Below are positions 9,097 to 19,736 of a DNA stretch of 64,000 bases, in pieces. The position numbers and the translations under genes are program-made. Location: positions 24,340,020 through 24,404,019 of the forward strand of contig CM020620.1 of assembly GCA_009829735.1 (NCBI GenBank), read 5' to 3'. This DNA comes from Pyropia yezoensis (taxonomy: Eukaryota > Rhodophyta > Bangiophyceae > Bangiales > Bangiaceae). Within the stretch, counting starts at the first letter, position 1, and each line of letters opens with the position of its first letter. Under the pieces are notes generated by a model. The model did not search any database and had not been told where the DNA came from. It saw only the letters and a list, made by a program, of their open reading frames with translations.

Positions 9097-11830
9097 TCAG
9101 TTGGAGGGGCGAAGCGCGCACATGTCCAGACTGGACAAGCTCATGCGGCCCTGCCCTTCATGGCGCACTTGAGGAGTGGGGTCTGCTGCTTCAACAGCAG
9201 CCACGGCCGCGCCACCTCCCCAAGAAGCCCGCGCGTTCAACTCGACAGGCAGAGCCTCAGGTGCTGCCGCACTGGAAACAGCGGCAGGTACATTAGCCGT
9301 TGCTGATGGGGTAGGCACGGCGGGGACTGCCTCAGAGAGCACGGCAGCAGCAGCAGCGAGAGCAGCCAGCGGTGCATCAGCGACAGCGGACGGTTGAGAG
9401 GCGGGCACAGCTCGCAGCGTCAACGCAGGTGAGGCGGTGGGTGGCTCAGTGGCAGTGGTAGACTGCGTATCAGCCGAGGTGGCAGTTGGTGTCGCAGCCA
9501 TCGCTGAGGCTGGTCGTGCAGCCGCGGCAGCGGCAGGCGGCGTCCGAGCAGGGCCAGCAGGTGGTGCGAAAGCACGCAGCGCTGGCGTCACAGCGCGCGC
9601 GCCAGTCGCGCCGCGACTGGGAGCAGATGCGCCTGAAGCATCCTTCCTAGCGCGCGGCAACACCAGCATCTGCCTCCGCAAAGGCGCAAGCACCTCCTCC
9701 TTGTACTCGCTGACGCAACCGCGCTCGGCGTCGTCGCCGTCAACGATCACCATACGCCCGTACTTCATGCATTTCTTGTCGTGCGCGACGGCCGTCTCTT
9801 GGCTCTCAATGGCCCACAGCTTCCGCATAACTTCGTCAGCGTTTGTGCCCAAGCTGGATAGTTTGGGAAGCCCAGCCAAAATGGTGAGCTCCATTCGGAT
9901 CTGAAGAGTAAAACGTGCACGGGTGACAGTCGTCGAAGAAGTAGGAGCCAAGCACAACAACAAAAAAAACGTCAGTGCCGGTCTTGATACAAGACCATGT
10001 CTGCCCACACCACAGCACACACGCCAGCCAAAAAGCATGCGCCAGAACGCAACGTACCTTCAAAGTGAACCAAGAAAACTGGGCGTTGAGGAGGCGCAAG
10101 AACGCCTCTGACACTGTCTGAGAGCAGGCCACCAGCAGGCAAGAGGCTTCGGGGACGGAAGAAATGAAGTCGATGATGGCAGCCACGAGAGCGCTGTAGC
10201 TTGTCGTCGATGTGATGAACGTGTTGTCCTCAAGGAGAGCGCGGGCCTGATGGCGGGGCAGCACGGGCACACGATGACGCCCTCTCTGCACAAAGTGGCC
10301 GTATTCCTTGTGGGACACGAGGCCGTCCAGGTAGGAGGCGAAGAGCATGCCCTTGGCCTTAAAGTGCCAGGTGGCAATGTCCCGCTTGGCATACCCAGCA
10401 AAGTTGTCGATGGTAAACTTTTCCGAGTCGCTCTTCGTCGGGAACCTGAACTTCGCGAACACAACCTGCTTCGCGGCCTCCTCCGTGACGTTGAGACCAC
10501 TGAAGATCGTCTCGACCGCCAAACTCGTGACGCCGTTGCTGTTCAAGTAGATTTGCGCACGGGTTGTTGGCGTGCACCACAAACGGACATACCTCAGGTT
10601 GAGGTCGTCCTGCATCGAAAAACAAGATGGGCAAGAAAATAACCACATAAAGTACGACACACAGACCAAAAAAAGTCGCTTCTGAGTTAGTTTCCGCAAG
10701 TACCGAAGCAGGCGCTGCCCCATGTGCCCTTGAGCCCTCCGAGATGTACACATATGGCGCTAAAAAACCACGAGAGAGATGGAAAGAGTGTAGTAGCGCA
10801 CACTGAGGTTCTGCGCCCAGAGTGCCACCGGTGGGTCCCCACTGGCACCAGGCCTCTCAACTGCCATCGCAGAGCTCCCGGGGCGCTCCAAGGATGCTCC
10901 GACGACAACAGCCGACGCATCCCTTGCCTTGCTGGCACACATCATCCTCATCATGGCGTCGCTCGCCAGAGCAAGCACCTCCATCTTGTCGACGGCCAGC
11001 TTAGACAGCTCATTACCGCTCCGGACGCCGGCCCGAAGGACCACAAACTCCTTCTCCAGAGCTGCCAGCCTGAGCGCGAGGCTGGCAGCTTCTTGGCCGG
11101 CAGCGGTAGGTGCCGCCGCCACAGCCCCCGCTACCCCACAGCAGGGGGGCCGAGCATCCGATGGGGTTGTGGAAGAGGGGGTGGTAGCACCTGCCGCTCC
11201 AGCGGCGGCAGAAGCCGTTACGGCCCCGCCCTCCACGCCAGCGCGGGGCTGCCGACCAGCGTCAGGCGTAGCTTGAGTAGTTGCAACCACATCAGCCGCC
11301 GCAGCGGCGGGATTGGCCACTGCACCCACTCCAGCTCCGCCTCGCATGGATGGCCGAGCGGCTGATGGAGTTGCGGGAGGGATCGCCGTTGAACGCGCGG
11401 CCGATGCCGCAGACCCGGCTCCGCCGCCTACGGGCGGCCGCGGTGCGGATGGAGGTGGAGGAGGGGTAGTGGTCGCACGTGCTGCTGCTGCCGCAGCAGC
11501 AGCAGCGCAATCAAAAGCCGCAGTTGCAGCCGTGGCTCCAGCCGCTGCCGGTATGCCACTGACGGGACCAGCATGTGAGGCTGAATGTGCTTGAGATGGT
11601 GCAGAGGTACGTCCGGCTGGCGCAGATGGCGGACCAGCAACAACGCCGGCAGTTGCCGGGGAGGCGGCGACAACGGATACAGCCTCCGTCTGGGACGAGG
11701 TCGAAGCCGACTGACGGACGGCACGTCTGCTCTTGGCGGGCGTCACCGTCGCTTTTTCCGCACCCGACGATGGGGCCTTCCGCTTGCCCGCCCCGCTGCG
11801 CGTCGCTGAGTTGGGCTGCCCACGAACCAT
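9097..11830 (-). CDS. Three-exon gene inside the transposon, 794-aa protein of unknown function
   Basis: Exons on the minus strand are 11830-10802, 10609-10058 and 9900-9097. The introns are 192 bp (donor GTGCGC, acceptor TTTTTCGATGCAG) and 157 bp (donor GTACGT, acceptor TTTTACTCTTCAG). All junctions are phase 0 and the joined frame is open. Exon 1 (residues 1-343) carries a bipartite nuclear-localisation-like patch (GKRKAPSSG...TPAKSRR), Ala/Pro/Ser low complexity and a Leu/Glu heptad segment (LALRLAALEKEFVVLRAGV) near residue 270. Exon 2 (344-527) is the globular core (for example LRYVRLWCTPTTRAQIYL and DNFAGYAKRDIATWHF). Exon 3 begins RMELTILAGLPKLSSLGTNA and ends in an Ala/Pro tail. The start is the first ATG after which the basic patch begins; the frame is open 45 codons further upstream. 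Its position, NLS and coiled coil would fit a TnpA-like accessory DNA-binding protein, but this is inference only. Confidence 0.65.
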
Positions 11831-12919
11831 TGCGAGGGCAACAGTGCACGATGAGAGCGCGGGGCCGCCGACGCTGCAGGTGTGGTGGTCGAGGAAGACG
11901 ACGTCGCGGGAGCACGCGGCCGACGTGCCGGTGGAGTGGCCGAGAGGTACCCCCACATGCGGCAAGCACAGCGCGTGCCCATCTGCCGCCTGTCAACGCG
12001 GCAGGCAGGGCACGTCGCCCCACCGCAAGCGCAGGCACCGACCGCTGGGTGCAAAAAGCCAAAAAGCAGGGGCGTGAGGGGAAGGAGAGGGGTATGGGGC
12101 CACCAGGAAAAAGGCCAGACGCACGGCCAAGGAGGAATGGAGCTGGGCAAGACGGAAATAATCAGGTCGACGTCCCGAGAGAGCAGACGAAGAGTGCCAC
12201 GGGCGACTGCCGCACAGGCGCAGCTATGTAAAACGGGCTGCAGCGGGTGCGTCAAAACGCAGTGGCGTACCTCATGCCGCCTGCGGGGAGTCTCTTTCGT
12301 GCGTACCATGTGCCATGGCTTGCCCAGGGCCGCATCTCTCCAAGTCGTCTGGTCCCCGCATGCTGCTGTGCCACGCAGGCACACATCGAGTCGGGCACGG
12401 GGGGGGCTCCGTGCGCACCGGTTGACGTCAGGTGCTGCGCACTTAAAGGCGGTAGGTCTGCTGACAACGCGAAAATAGTGCATCTCCAAAACGACTGCGA
12501 AGTCGATGACTTCAGTCGAAGCGGAATTGACGTCAAAAAAGCAATCAAGTGTGCAGTGGACATTGCGTCCGGCTCCCTAAGGAAAAAACAGGCAGTGGAC
12601 TCCAAGGCTTGACCAGCCCAGAGACGTGGGTGTGGTCTCGTCCACATGCGGCGTCCGATGAGGCCGTGACCGTGGGGAAGTGGTAACGGTCGACCATAGC
12701 CGCCGTTATCAACTTTCTACAAACGCGGCCGTGCTGCCCCAACTGCCGCACTCCACCTATATGTCCACCCCGTGCATCCCCATCCCCTGATCATCAAGCC
12801 TAAACCCACTGGCAGGAGACATCCCATGCACCCTCCCGCACGAGTCATTCACAAGCCTGACACACAACGGCGCAGTACCAACGACGGTACAGACGATGTT
12901 GCGATAACCATGCCCTCCA
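11831..12919. other. Spacer between two minus-strand genes in the transposon
   Basis: About 1.1 kb of mixed composition, including an AT-richer stretch at 12470-12600 (AAAATAGTGCATCTCC and short imperfect GAAGTCG/GACGTC repeats). A plus-strand frame at 12247-12612 is open, but its first half has no protein character and no splice or family evidence supports it. It should contain the promoter of the gene at 9097-11830. Confidence 0.4.
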
Positions 12920-13507
12920 TTAGCAATCACCGCCTGTCTCCCCCTGAGCCAGGCCCGCCGAGCCCGTCCCAACACGAGGCGCACTGACAGCCGCCGCGGC
13001 GTTGCCACCCGACGAGCCCATCTCGAAGGGCGCCACGCAGAAAGCTACCTCCTTGCTACGTTTCGCTTCGGACGCCAACCGCCCTTGAACCAGCACCATT
13101 CCCTGATGCACACGCTCGGCCGTCGCAGCCGCCTTGCGCCCTGACAGCGCCGTGCTCGTCAGAAACTTGACGACTTGGTCAATGTCAAATCCCGGCTTGC
13201 CGCGGTGCACGGAGCGTAGATAGCTCACCGCCAGGACGGTGCGTAAGTGGTTGCGAGTCATACGCTCGCGAAGCAGACGCATCTCCGCCACAGTGTCGTC
13301 AGTGATGGCCAGAGTGCGACCAAGCCCATCACCGACAGCACCAGCGCCGAATGAACGCGGCGCCAGGGACCGCCGGTCAGCGAGAGCGGCTCCATCCCGT
13401 GCAATGTCACCCTCGACAGGCTGCGTGTCCATGCACTGCGCAGCAGCAGGGAGCGAGAAAGCATAGGCGTCCACGGCCGTCCCCAGCAAAGAGTGGATAG
13501 CGTCCAT
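12920..13507 (-). CDS. 195-aa hypothetical protein inside the transposon
   Basis: The start ATG (13507-13505) lies 5 bp after a pyrimidine-rich stretch ending CTTCCCGCAG, which could be the acceptor of a 5'-UTR intron. Upstream of it no coherent coding sequence remains, only Pro/Leu/Ser-rich translation of a pyrimidine tract. The protein starts MDAIHSLLGTAVDAYAFSLP and has a mixed, soluble composition with a charged helical middle (VAEMRLLRERMTRNHLRTVL, then DIDQVVKFLTSTALSGRKAA) and ends in a Gly/Ala tail. No domain is recognised. It is divergent from the transposase gene, with about 530 bp between start codons, so the two may share a bidirectional promoter. This arrangement suggests an element-encoded accessory factor. 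Confidence 0.55.
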   Translation of the reverse strand: MDAIHSLLGTAVDAYAFSLPAAAQCMDTQPVEGDIARDGAALADRRSLAPRSFGAGAVGDGLGRTLAITDDTVAEMRLLRERMTRNHLRTVLAVSYLRSVHRGKPGFDIDQVVKFLTSTALSGRKAAATAERVHQGMVLVQGRLASEAKRSKEVAFCVAPFEMGSSGGNAAAAVSAPRVGTGSAGLAQGETGGDC

Positions 13508-14039
13508 CGTGGCTGCGGGAAGCAAGTCGAGGCGCGTCAAAGAAGCGAAAGCGCCCAACGGAGACGAGCGAGGGCGAGCTGGCCGAGGAAGGCGATTCAG
13601 CCGCAGCGAGCAGGAGCTCGCGCTTGGGATCGTAGGGGAGCGGGCGCAGAAGGGGTGGCAAGGGTGGGGCGCCAAGGGGGAAAGCCCGAAGACCAAGCAG
13701 GCCAGGGGGGAGCAATAGGGAAGGGGACGGAGAGGAGGGAGGGCGGCCGCAGAGAACGCAGAAGAAACGGCCAAATGGAGAGAGGGCCGTGAAATGGTGG
13801 AGGACGTTGCAGAGGAGCGTCAAGCTGAGAGTGGTTCCCGCCGGGCGACGATGGGAGGAGGGCCCCCTATAAACAGGTGGCAAGCGCGCTGGACGCAAAC
13901 CAGTGCGGCGGCAACAGCGGGGCCGAAAGCAGGCCAAAGCTGAACGTGGGCGGACCAAGGTGGCGCCCAGGTGGGGCCTAGGTGGCGCCGCGGGCGGCGC
14001 CCAGGTGGTTGTTGGGCGGCGGGCATCAGCAGCACCGCC

Positions 14040-16947
14040 ATGATGCCCCGTGCAGCATCTGTCGCCCCGGTTGTGATGGCGGTGCAGCTCTTCTCTGACG
14101 CCGCACTGGTGTCTTGGTCAGGAGGTAAGCCTGTCCACTCCCGCCGCACCTCGGAGCTTCTGTGAGTTTGTCGTTAGTGGACACTGGTATCCATGCCGCG
14201 CACCGCTCCTTACACTCCGTATGTATTTTCGTTGTCGCTGTCTTTGAATGTCCTTGGAATGTGCTTTTCTGCTCAATTCCCTCCTCCTCGTCCTCCTCCT
14301 CATCCTTCCGACTGCAGCCCACAACATGTACCCTGTTCGGGCACGTTTTCCAAACGTGATTAGCGGCGTCTCGCAGTGGGTCACTGTCGGCTACCTCCCA
14401 CATCTTAAGCCACGCCACGCCCACACCCGAATTGAGGACGACAAGCTGCGGGTCACCCGCAACCAGCTGCAGCAGCGCTGCCTGGCGGTTCTTCTGGACC
14501 GGTTCATCACAGCAAGCCGCGATGGTGAAAAGGTCACTTTGAAGGAGCACGGGATTTGGACAGTGTTCCCGCGGATATGTTTGTACGTGGCGGACCTGCC
14601 TGAGGAACGGCATGTCCTGGGACTCATGCTTGGCCGGTGCTACCGCATGTGCAGCCACTGTATGGCCGTGAAGGAGGACCTTGGCGCGGCTCAGGTGGAT
14701 GAGTGCTCTCGCTCGGTGGCGCAAACGTTGGCAGTGCAGCTCGAGGCTGCCCTGCTGTTTGACCAGCACACAGGCACGGGCCGTATCAAGCAGATTGGGG
14801 CAATGCACTCGGCTACGCCCTTCGTCCCGATTTTGGGAGCGGTGCACGGCCTGGGCACAGGTACTATGGCCCTCTACAAGATAATCAGTTTCGATAGCCT
14901 ACATGTGCGTTTTTGTGCGTCTTTGTGGGTTGATTTCGTCTGATGACGGCTCTGTTTTTTTGTTGTCGACGTCACGCACTCCTCGTGCGGACGATACTGA
15001 CTTTTTCTTGTCGTCTGAGAACAGGGCTCCTTTTCTGATCGGCTGTTTGCTTCGTGCTCAGGTTGTTAAGCTTGGAATGCTCAAGGATCTGGGCGCGAAG
15101 ATCCCGCAGCTGCTTGCGGTTCTCTGCGAAGGTGGGCAGGCCCGTTACGGCTCTGTGGCCAACTCGCTCATTGCGGTGAATGAGCGTGTGCTTTTCCTCG
15201 GCCGTCTGTGCAAAGCGTCCAAGTATCCACCTGGGTACGTTTGCTTCACCTGAGGCCTCGATTTGCACCTGTTGTGGCGTAGCTGTGGGTCTGCTGGTGC
15301 CCTTGCCCAGAAGCGTCCAACTCGGCAGCTGACCACGAGTCGATGGCTCTGCTCTTGCCTGCTCTGCTCTTGCCTGCCCTGTCGAACTCTTTTCTCTTAT
15401 TCAGCTGCCTGGTGCCGCCTGGGTTTTCTCAAACAACGCTGACAGGAAATGACTGGCGATACGCAGTGGCCTACTGGCCGTCCATGGTGGCGGGTCTATT
15501 TGCGAGGCGACACGACGCCTCGGTTGCCCCCTTTGACTCGGCTCGTCGCCAGTCACCTTACGGTACCCCACCCAAGCGCCGGAAAAAGACGGCGAAGAAG
15601 CGGGCCCGCAGTGTTTCGCCAGCAGGTGCAGATAGCCTGGCTGCTTATCTAGCGGGTGCGAGCGACTGCAGCGGCGACGAGGTCGACTGCGAACAGCATG
15701 AGCCTGTATTATTCAACGCTGCGGGGGCCATGTACGAGAAGGCGTTTCCTGGCATGCCCGTCTCGGACGCTGTCCTGGAGGTGGTTTGTCGGGCGGCTGC
15801 TCTGACCGGACGCATTTGCGGGGACAATATCTCTCCGGGCGGCACCATGACAGGGAAGGAAGCCAAGGACTTGGCAGATGAGGCGCGCACGTTTGTCACC
15901 AAGTACGTGGCGGCGCTGCTGGGAACGATGAATACGAGCAAATTTCACCGCTTGGCCAACCACCTCTTTGCGTCGCTGGTGGACCATGGCAACTTGACGG
16001 ACGGGGACACCAGTGTCAACGAGGGCCTGCACAAGAAGTGCAAGCGTATGTACGCACGGACAAACAAGAAAGTTGATGACTACACGCTACAGATGCTACG
16101 CGCCTGTGAGACGCTTTCCCACGTCCTGGACGAGGCTGCCAAGGAGCAGGTAGAGGCGGACCGCCAGGAAAAGCTGGCCCGCGGTGAAGGGAGCGTCCCG
16201 AAGATGGCAACCGAGGCTGAGATCGATGCGCCGCCGATGGAATGGACTGGCGGCGCGCTGCACCTACCTCCTAACGGAGACGAGGACAGCAGCGCAGACG
16301 AGGCGGACACCCGCAGGCCGCCTGTCAAAAGGCAGCGCCTTTATGGCCGGCGGGCGCGTGTGCGCGACCTCACGGGCTCATCAAAGCACGGGGTGAGCTC
16401 CGAACTTGGGGCCGTTCTTGGGGTGGCGGACGAGGAAGAACTCGTTGTGCGCCACAGCATGGCGTTCACGCCGACCTTGGAATGGGGGGGGCTGCTCGCT
16501 AAGCAGCGCGCGCACTGCACGGAGTCGAATCACGGTATGTCGTGGTACGACTTCATCCGCTACCGGGACCCATCGGCACCAAAGAAGGTGTGCTTCGGGC
16601 GTGTGCTTTATGCAATCTACGGTATCGGTGATCAGGCCACACGGGTTTTGGTGGTGCAACAGTTGGAGGAGGCGACCGCAGACGGGGCCTGTGTGCGCAC
16701 TCGGTTTGGCTTTACTCGCTTGAGGTGGAAGATGGCGGGCAGCGCGGCTGTGCCCTCTCTGGCTGTCGTAGACGTGAACGATGTGCTCCGCCTAGAGCAG
16801 GTAGAGCCGGACTTTGTTCCTCTTACCGAGCGCTACGGCATGTTCGCCAGGCCGGACACGCCCACGTCGACGGATGAGTGGCGCCGCCGCCGGTTCTTCG
16901 TGAACCCCTTCCACTCATGGACATCAAACTCGATAGCGGACATGTGA
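14040..16947 (+). CDS. CACTA/TNP2-like transposase, four exons, ~795 aa
   Basis: Exons: 14040-14124, 14318-14904, 15062-15234 and 15405-16947. Donors are GTAAGC, GTGCGT and GTACGT; acceptors follow pyrimidine tracts (CCGACTGCAG, TTCGTGCTCAG, TCTTATTCAG). Phases 1, 0 and 2 all match, giving a continuous frame. Across the first junction the protein reads FSDAALVSWSG-A-HNMYPV, typical of the TNP2/Plavaka-type catalytic core. Next come YVADLPEERHVLG with CYRMCSHC, then DSLHVVKLGMLKDLG spanning the second intron. Later are a basic patch (PPKRRKKTAKKRARS) and NEGLHKKCKRMYARTNKK. Candidate DDE residues are Asp at 14097, Asp at 14593 and Glu at 16021. The start is the first in-frame ATG of exon 1; an additional upstream exon is likely, because the usual N-terminal zinc-binding region is missing. 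No internal stop or frameshift is visible in the spliced frame. Confidence 0.75.
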
Positions 16948-18049
16948 GACGGTATGTGTGGTGGGGCTATGTGAGGCACTCCGTGCTGGGCACCTGCCTT
17001 TTCATGAGGGGTGTGCGGGTGGGGTCGTCAGACATCTACGTAAAAGCAACGTGATACGATACGTAACGTACGAAATGCGGTTTCGAGCGCCTTTTCCGTT
17101 GCGCCCGCGAGATACGAAGCTGTGTTTCTCCCACGTGTACAAGACCTATGGATTCTTTTTTTTTTTTCAGTGGCTGAGGTCAACCTGCGAACATTCCCAT
17201 CCCCCCCCACACACCTTGCCTGCTTCCTCAACCAACACGCCCAACCATTAAGATCAGCACATTGCACCCGTGGGTTCCCTACTTCTCACTGCTCCTCCAT
17301 GGCCGTGCATCGTATGATGGTCCACAGCCGCGGCACCGTGCACGGCGGCACCCTCAAGCCATCGCTTATCCCCTGCCGCTGCGCTGTGACAGCGACTGCA
17401 ACTCAGACAGGCTGCCGGGTCTCCCACAGACCCCCAAAATAGTGACAGGAGCCAGCGGCGCTGGTCCCAGCTTCTGTCGCAGCACGCTCCCCATACGCAC
17501 GAACCAACGATAAAACAGGCGAGGGCGTCGGCACCGGGCGCCACCCCCGATGCGCAAGTAGTGTTTAAGCTCACCGCGCCGGTAAATGAAAGACCGCAAG
17601 GGGGGGTACCTGCTAGTCCGTCCCCCCCGTCAGTGATGCCCCCCACGCTGCCGCTGCCGTTGCCGCTGCACGTCCTCGCCGCTGCTGGGGCACGGGAGAG
17701 ACGGCGGTGATGTCCGCACCCGCCGAGGAGAGAGAGGGCCGCCATGGCAGAAATAGGCAGTGCCCCCTGCTACCGCGGGCAGGCGCGCGAAAATGCGCCG
17801 CTGTGGCACCACCGCTCGGGCGTGCACGGAGGCGCCACCGCAACAGTGCCCAAGCGACCATGACAGGCCGCGGCCGTCGCGGCCCGCGCACGCGCGCTGG
17901 AGCTGTGACGCGACAGCGGCACAAAACAGCAGGAAGATGACAGCAGCGGTCGCGGAGATGTGCTCGTCGGCCCTCGCCTCCCCGCCTCCGCGAGCGGGCG
18001 TATGGAGAACGAAACCGTCAAGCCCGGCAGCGGCTGCCGCCTCTCGCGC
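16948..18049. other. Right arm of the transposon, no supported gene
   Basis: Downstream of the transposase stop this stretch is first AT-richer (17040-17170, ending in a T12 tract at 17156) and then GC-rich. A minus-strand frame at 17254-17745 (163 codons, several Cys) is open but carries no recognisable motif, and overlapping frames look similar. Confidence 0.4.
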
Positions 18050-18720
18050 TCCCCGCGGCCCGCGCTCGCCGCCGCAGGGGCGGATAGACGAGAGTGGCAC
18101 CCGCTCAGGAGAGGACCGCAGCTGCCTCGGTGGAGCCGCGGCAGCAGAGGCGCCGCAGCGGAGATGACCAGCGCTCACCCCCCCCCCCCCCCGCGCGATT
18201 GGACGTGTGCGGAGGTGCCGCCACGAAAGCGGTCACGCCACGCCAGGACTGCAGCTGCCCGCGCTCACCGCCGCCGGGTTGGTGGGACCACGGCGTCACC
18301 GCTTAGTCGACGGCGGCACTGCACAGTCGGGAGGCCTCCGCAGCGGCCGCAGGGGTGAGGAGTGCCCGTTGGCCGACGCCCCCCCCCCCTCCCCGCGATC
18401 GAGCGTGTGCAGCGGCGGTGCCTCGACAGCGTCCATGTCATGCCGCGGCGGCCCACACCCAACGACGCCGGGGTGGTGGGACGACGGCGGCACAGCACAG
18501 TCGGAGGACGTCGGGCGAGGAGTGCCCGTCGGCCCGCGCCCTCCTGCCCCGCCCCCCCGCGGTCGGGCGTGCGCGACGGTGCCGCCGAGAAAGGGGTCAC
18601 CCCACGCTACGGCCGCCACTGCCCGCCCTCACTGCCATCGTGGTACCCACTCAGGAGGTGTGCTGCCGCCGCGGCGGCAGAGCCGCAGCGGCAGAGCCGC
18701 AGCGGCAGAGCCGTGGGAGA
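18050..18720. repeat. Degenerate tandem repeat, unit ~160-200 bp, with a 14-bp subrepeat
   Basis: The words CGCGATYGGACGTGTGCGG (18193), CGCGATCGAGCGTGTGCAG (about 18395) and CGCGGTCGGGCGTGCGCGA (about 18558) mark successive units. Each is followed by GGTGCC, an AAAGGGGTCAC-like word, a TGCCCGC box and a GTGGGACCACGG box. The array ends in three copies of GCGGCAGAGCCGCA (18674-18715). Units diverge strongly, so copy number is approximate. Confidence 0.6.
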
Positions 18721-19308
18721 GAGGGAGGCGAGGCGCCGGAAGAGTGGTGGGAAGGTGAGGGTTAGCGCGGTCTAGCAGAGCCCGGCCGCATTGCAGAGGA
18801 GCGGGTCATGGGGGAGGTACTTGGCCGCGGTGGCGATAGACTGAGCCTAAAGCAACAGTGTTGTCAGCAAACGTCGCTTCAAGAGTCAACGTTTAAGCCT
18901 AACGCGGACGCATCACGCGAACTGACAGACGTTCGAAGCCCAGGGCCGCCCACATCAGCCTGGATCGTCCTGAACAGAGCTGAATCGAGGATCGGCAAAA
19001 CGAGAGTCCACCGTCGAAAGACAGGCAACGACGCCTACACAGTGCGCACGGGGGTATCAACCAAATTGGTGTACTGTTCGATGACACGCTGAGCCTCGGG
19101 GTCGCCGCCCTAGGCGGTGAGCAGGCGCTCGATCGCTATTTTGCGTGCGCTTAGGCGAGCGGTCATGCCTCAGGTGCCTCACGCGAGGCGCATTCCGTGT
19201 TACTGGGCACTCACTCTGATCGGCTGGACACGGGGTCTCTCCTTTCGAATTATCTTACCGGGGCGGGTCGCTCTCAGAGCGCTGTGGCGCACCCCAACCC
19301 AGACGGAT

Positions 19309-19440
19309 CATTGGGCCCACCCCTTTGAAAGGTCATTAAACCCACATCTCAATGACCTCATAATGGCTCCATTACGGGCCCCACCATTTGCCCATTGGAA
19401 GCTCAATATGTCATTAGACGTCCAATGGACCTCTCAATGG
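19309..19440. repeat. Right subterminal CCATT/CCAAT motif cluster
   Basis: At least nine related words lie in 130 bp: CATTGGG, CATTAAA, CAATGACC, ATAATGG, CCATTACGGG, CCCATTGG, CATTAGA, CCAATGG and CAATGGG. They occur in both orientations and resemble the cluster at 8391-8510. Confidence 0.6.
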
Positions 19441-19464
19441 GCGCGCGCACATTTAGTGATGATC
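19433..19464 (-). repeat. Right terminal inverted repeat
   Basis: Read on the minus strand from 19464 this is GATCATCACTAAATGTGCGC, then GCGCCCATTGAG, matching the left repeat. It includes a terminal CACTA word (TAGTG on the plus strand at 19454-19458). Confidence 0.65.
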
Positions 19465-19736
19465 TGCAACGACCAACTTCTCTGCCAGCCCACAAGCAGC
19501 CCTCTCGTCGTTGGCGTCTCCGCCCCCCTCCCCCCCCGCCGACCGTCCTATTCTATCGGCCCCCCTCCGACCGTCTCCTATCGCCCCCCCCCCCGACCGT
19601 CCAATCCCTCGCCCCACCAAGCTGTCCCCAACGAGCTGACCCACCCGCCACGGCGCTCCACTCCGGCGCCGCCCTACGTCCCGTCGTCGACGAGTCGTCG
19701 ACCGCCATCGTTTGGCCTGGCGCAGGATGGCGGCGG

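Larger units (their letters stand above)
8368..19464. mobile_element. Putative ~11.1-kb CACTA-like (CMC) DNA transposon
   Basis: The boundaries come from an imperfect inverted repeat: 8368-8398 reads GATCATCAGTAAGCTGCGCC... and the reverse complement of 19464-19433 reads GATCATCACTAAATGTGCGC..., both ending in CATTGAG. Both copies contain a CAGTA/CACTA core. Clusters of CCATT/CCAAT motifs lie just inside each end, as subterminal repeats do in En/Spm elements. Between the ends lie a TNP2-like transposase (plus, 14040-16947), a three-exon gene (minus, 9097-11830) and a short gene (minus, 12920-13507). If the termini are the CAGTA/TAGTG cores, the flanking dinucleotide is AT on both sides; a 3-bp duplication is not seen. 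The region is somewhat less GC-extreme than its flanks. The joint assignment is inference; the repeat and the transposase are read directly. Confidence 0.6.

Noticed and set aside
17254..17745. 163-codon minus-strand frame with several Cys
   Set aside because: No motif, no splice support and equally open frames on the other strand.
19030..19170. Short minus-strand peptide relic (GDPEAQRVIEQYTNLVDTPV)
   Set aside because: Protein-like but under 50 codons, interrupted by a stop and without a family; not enough to annotate.
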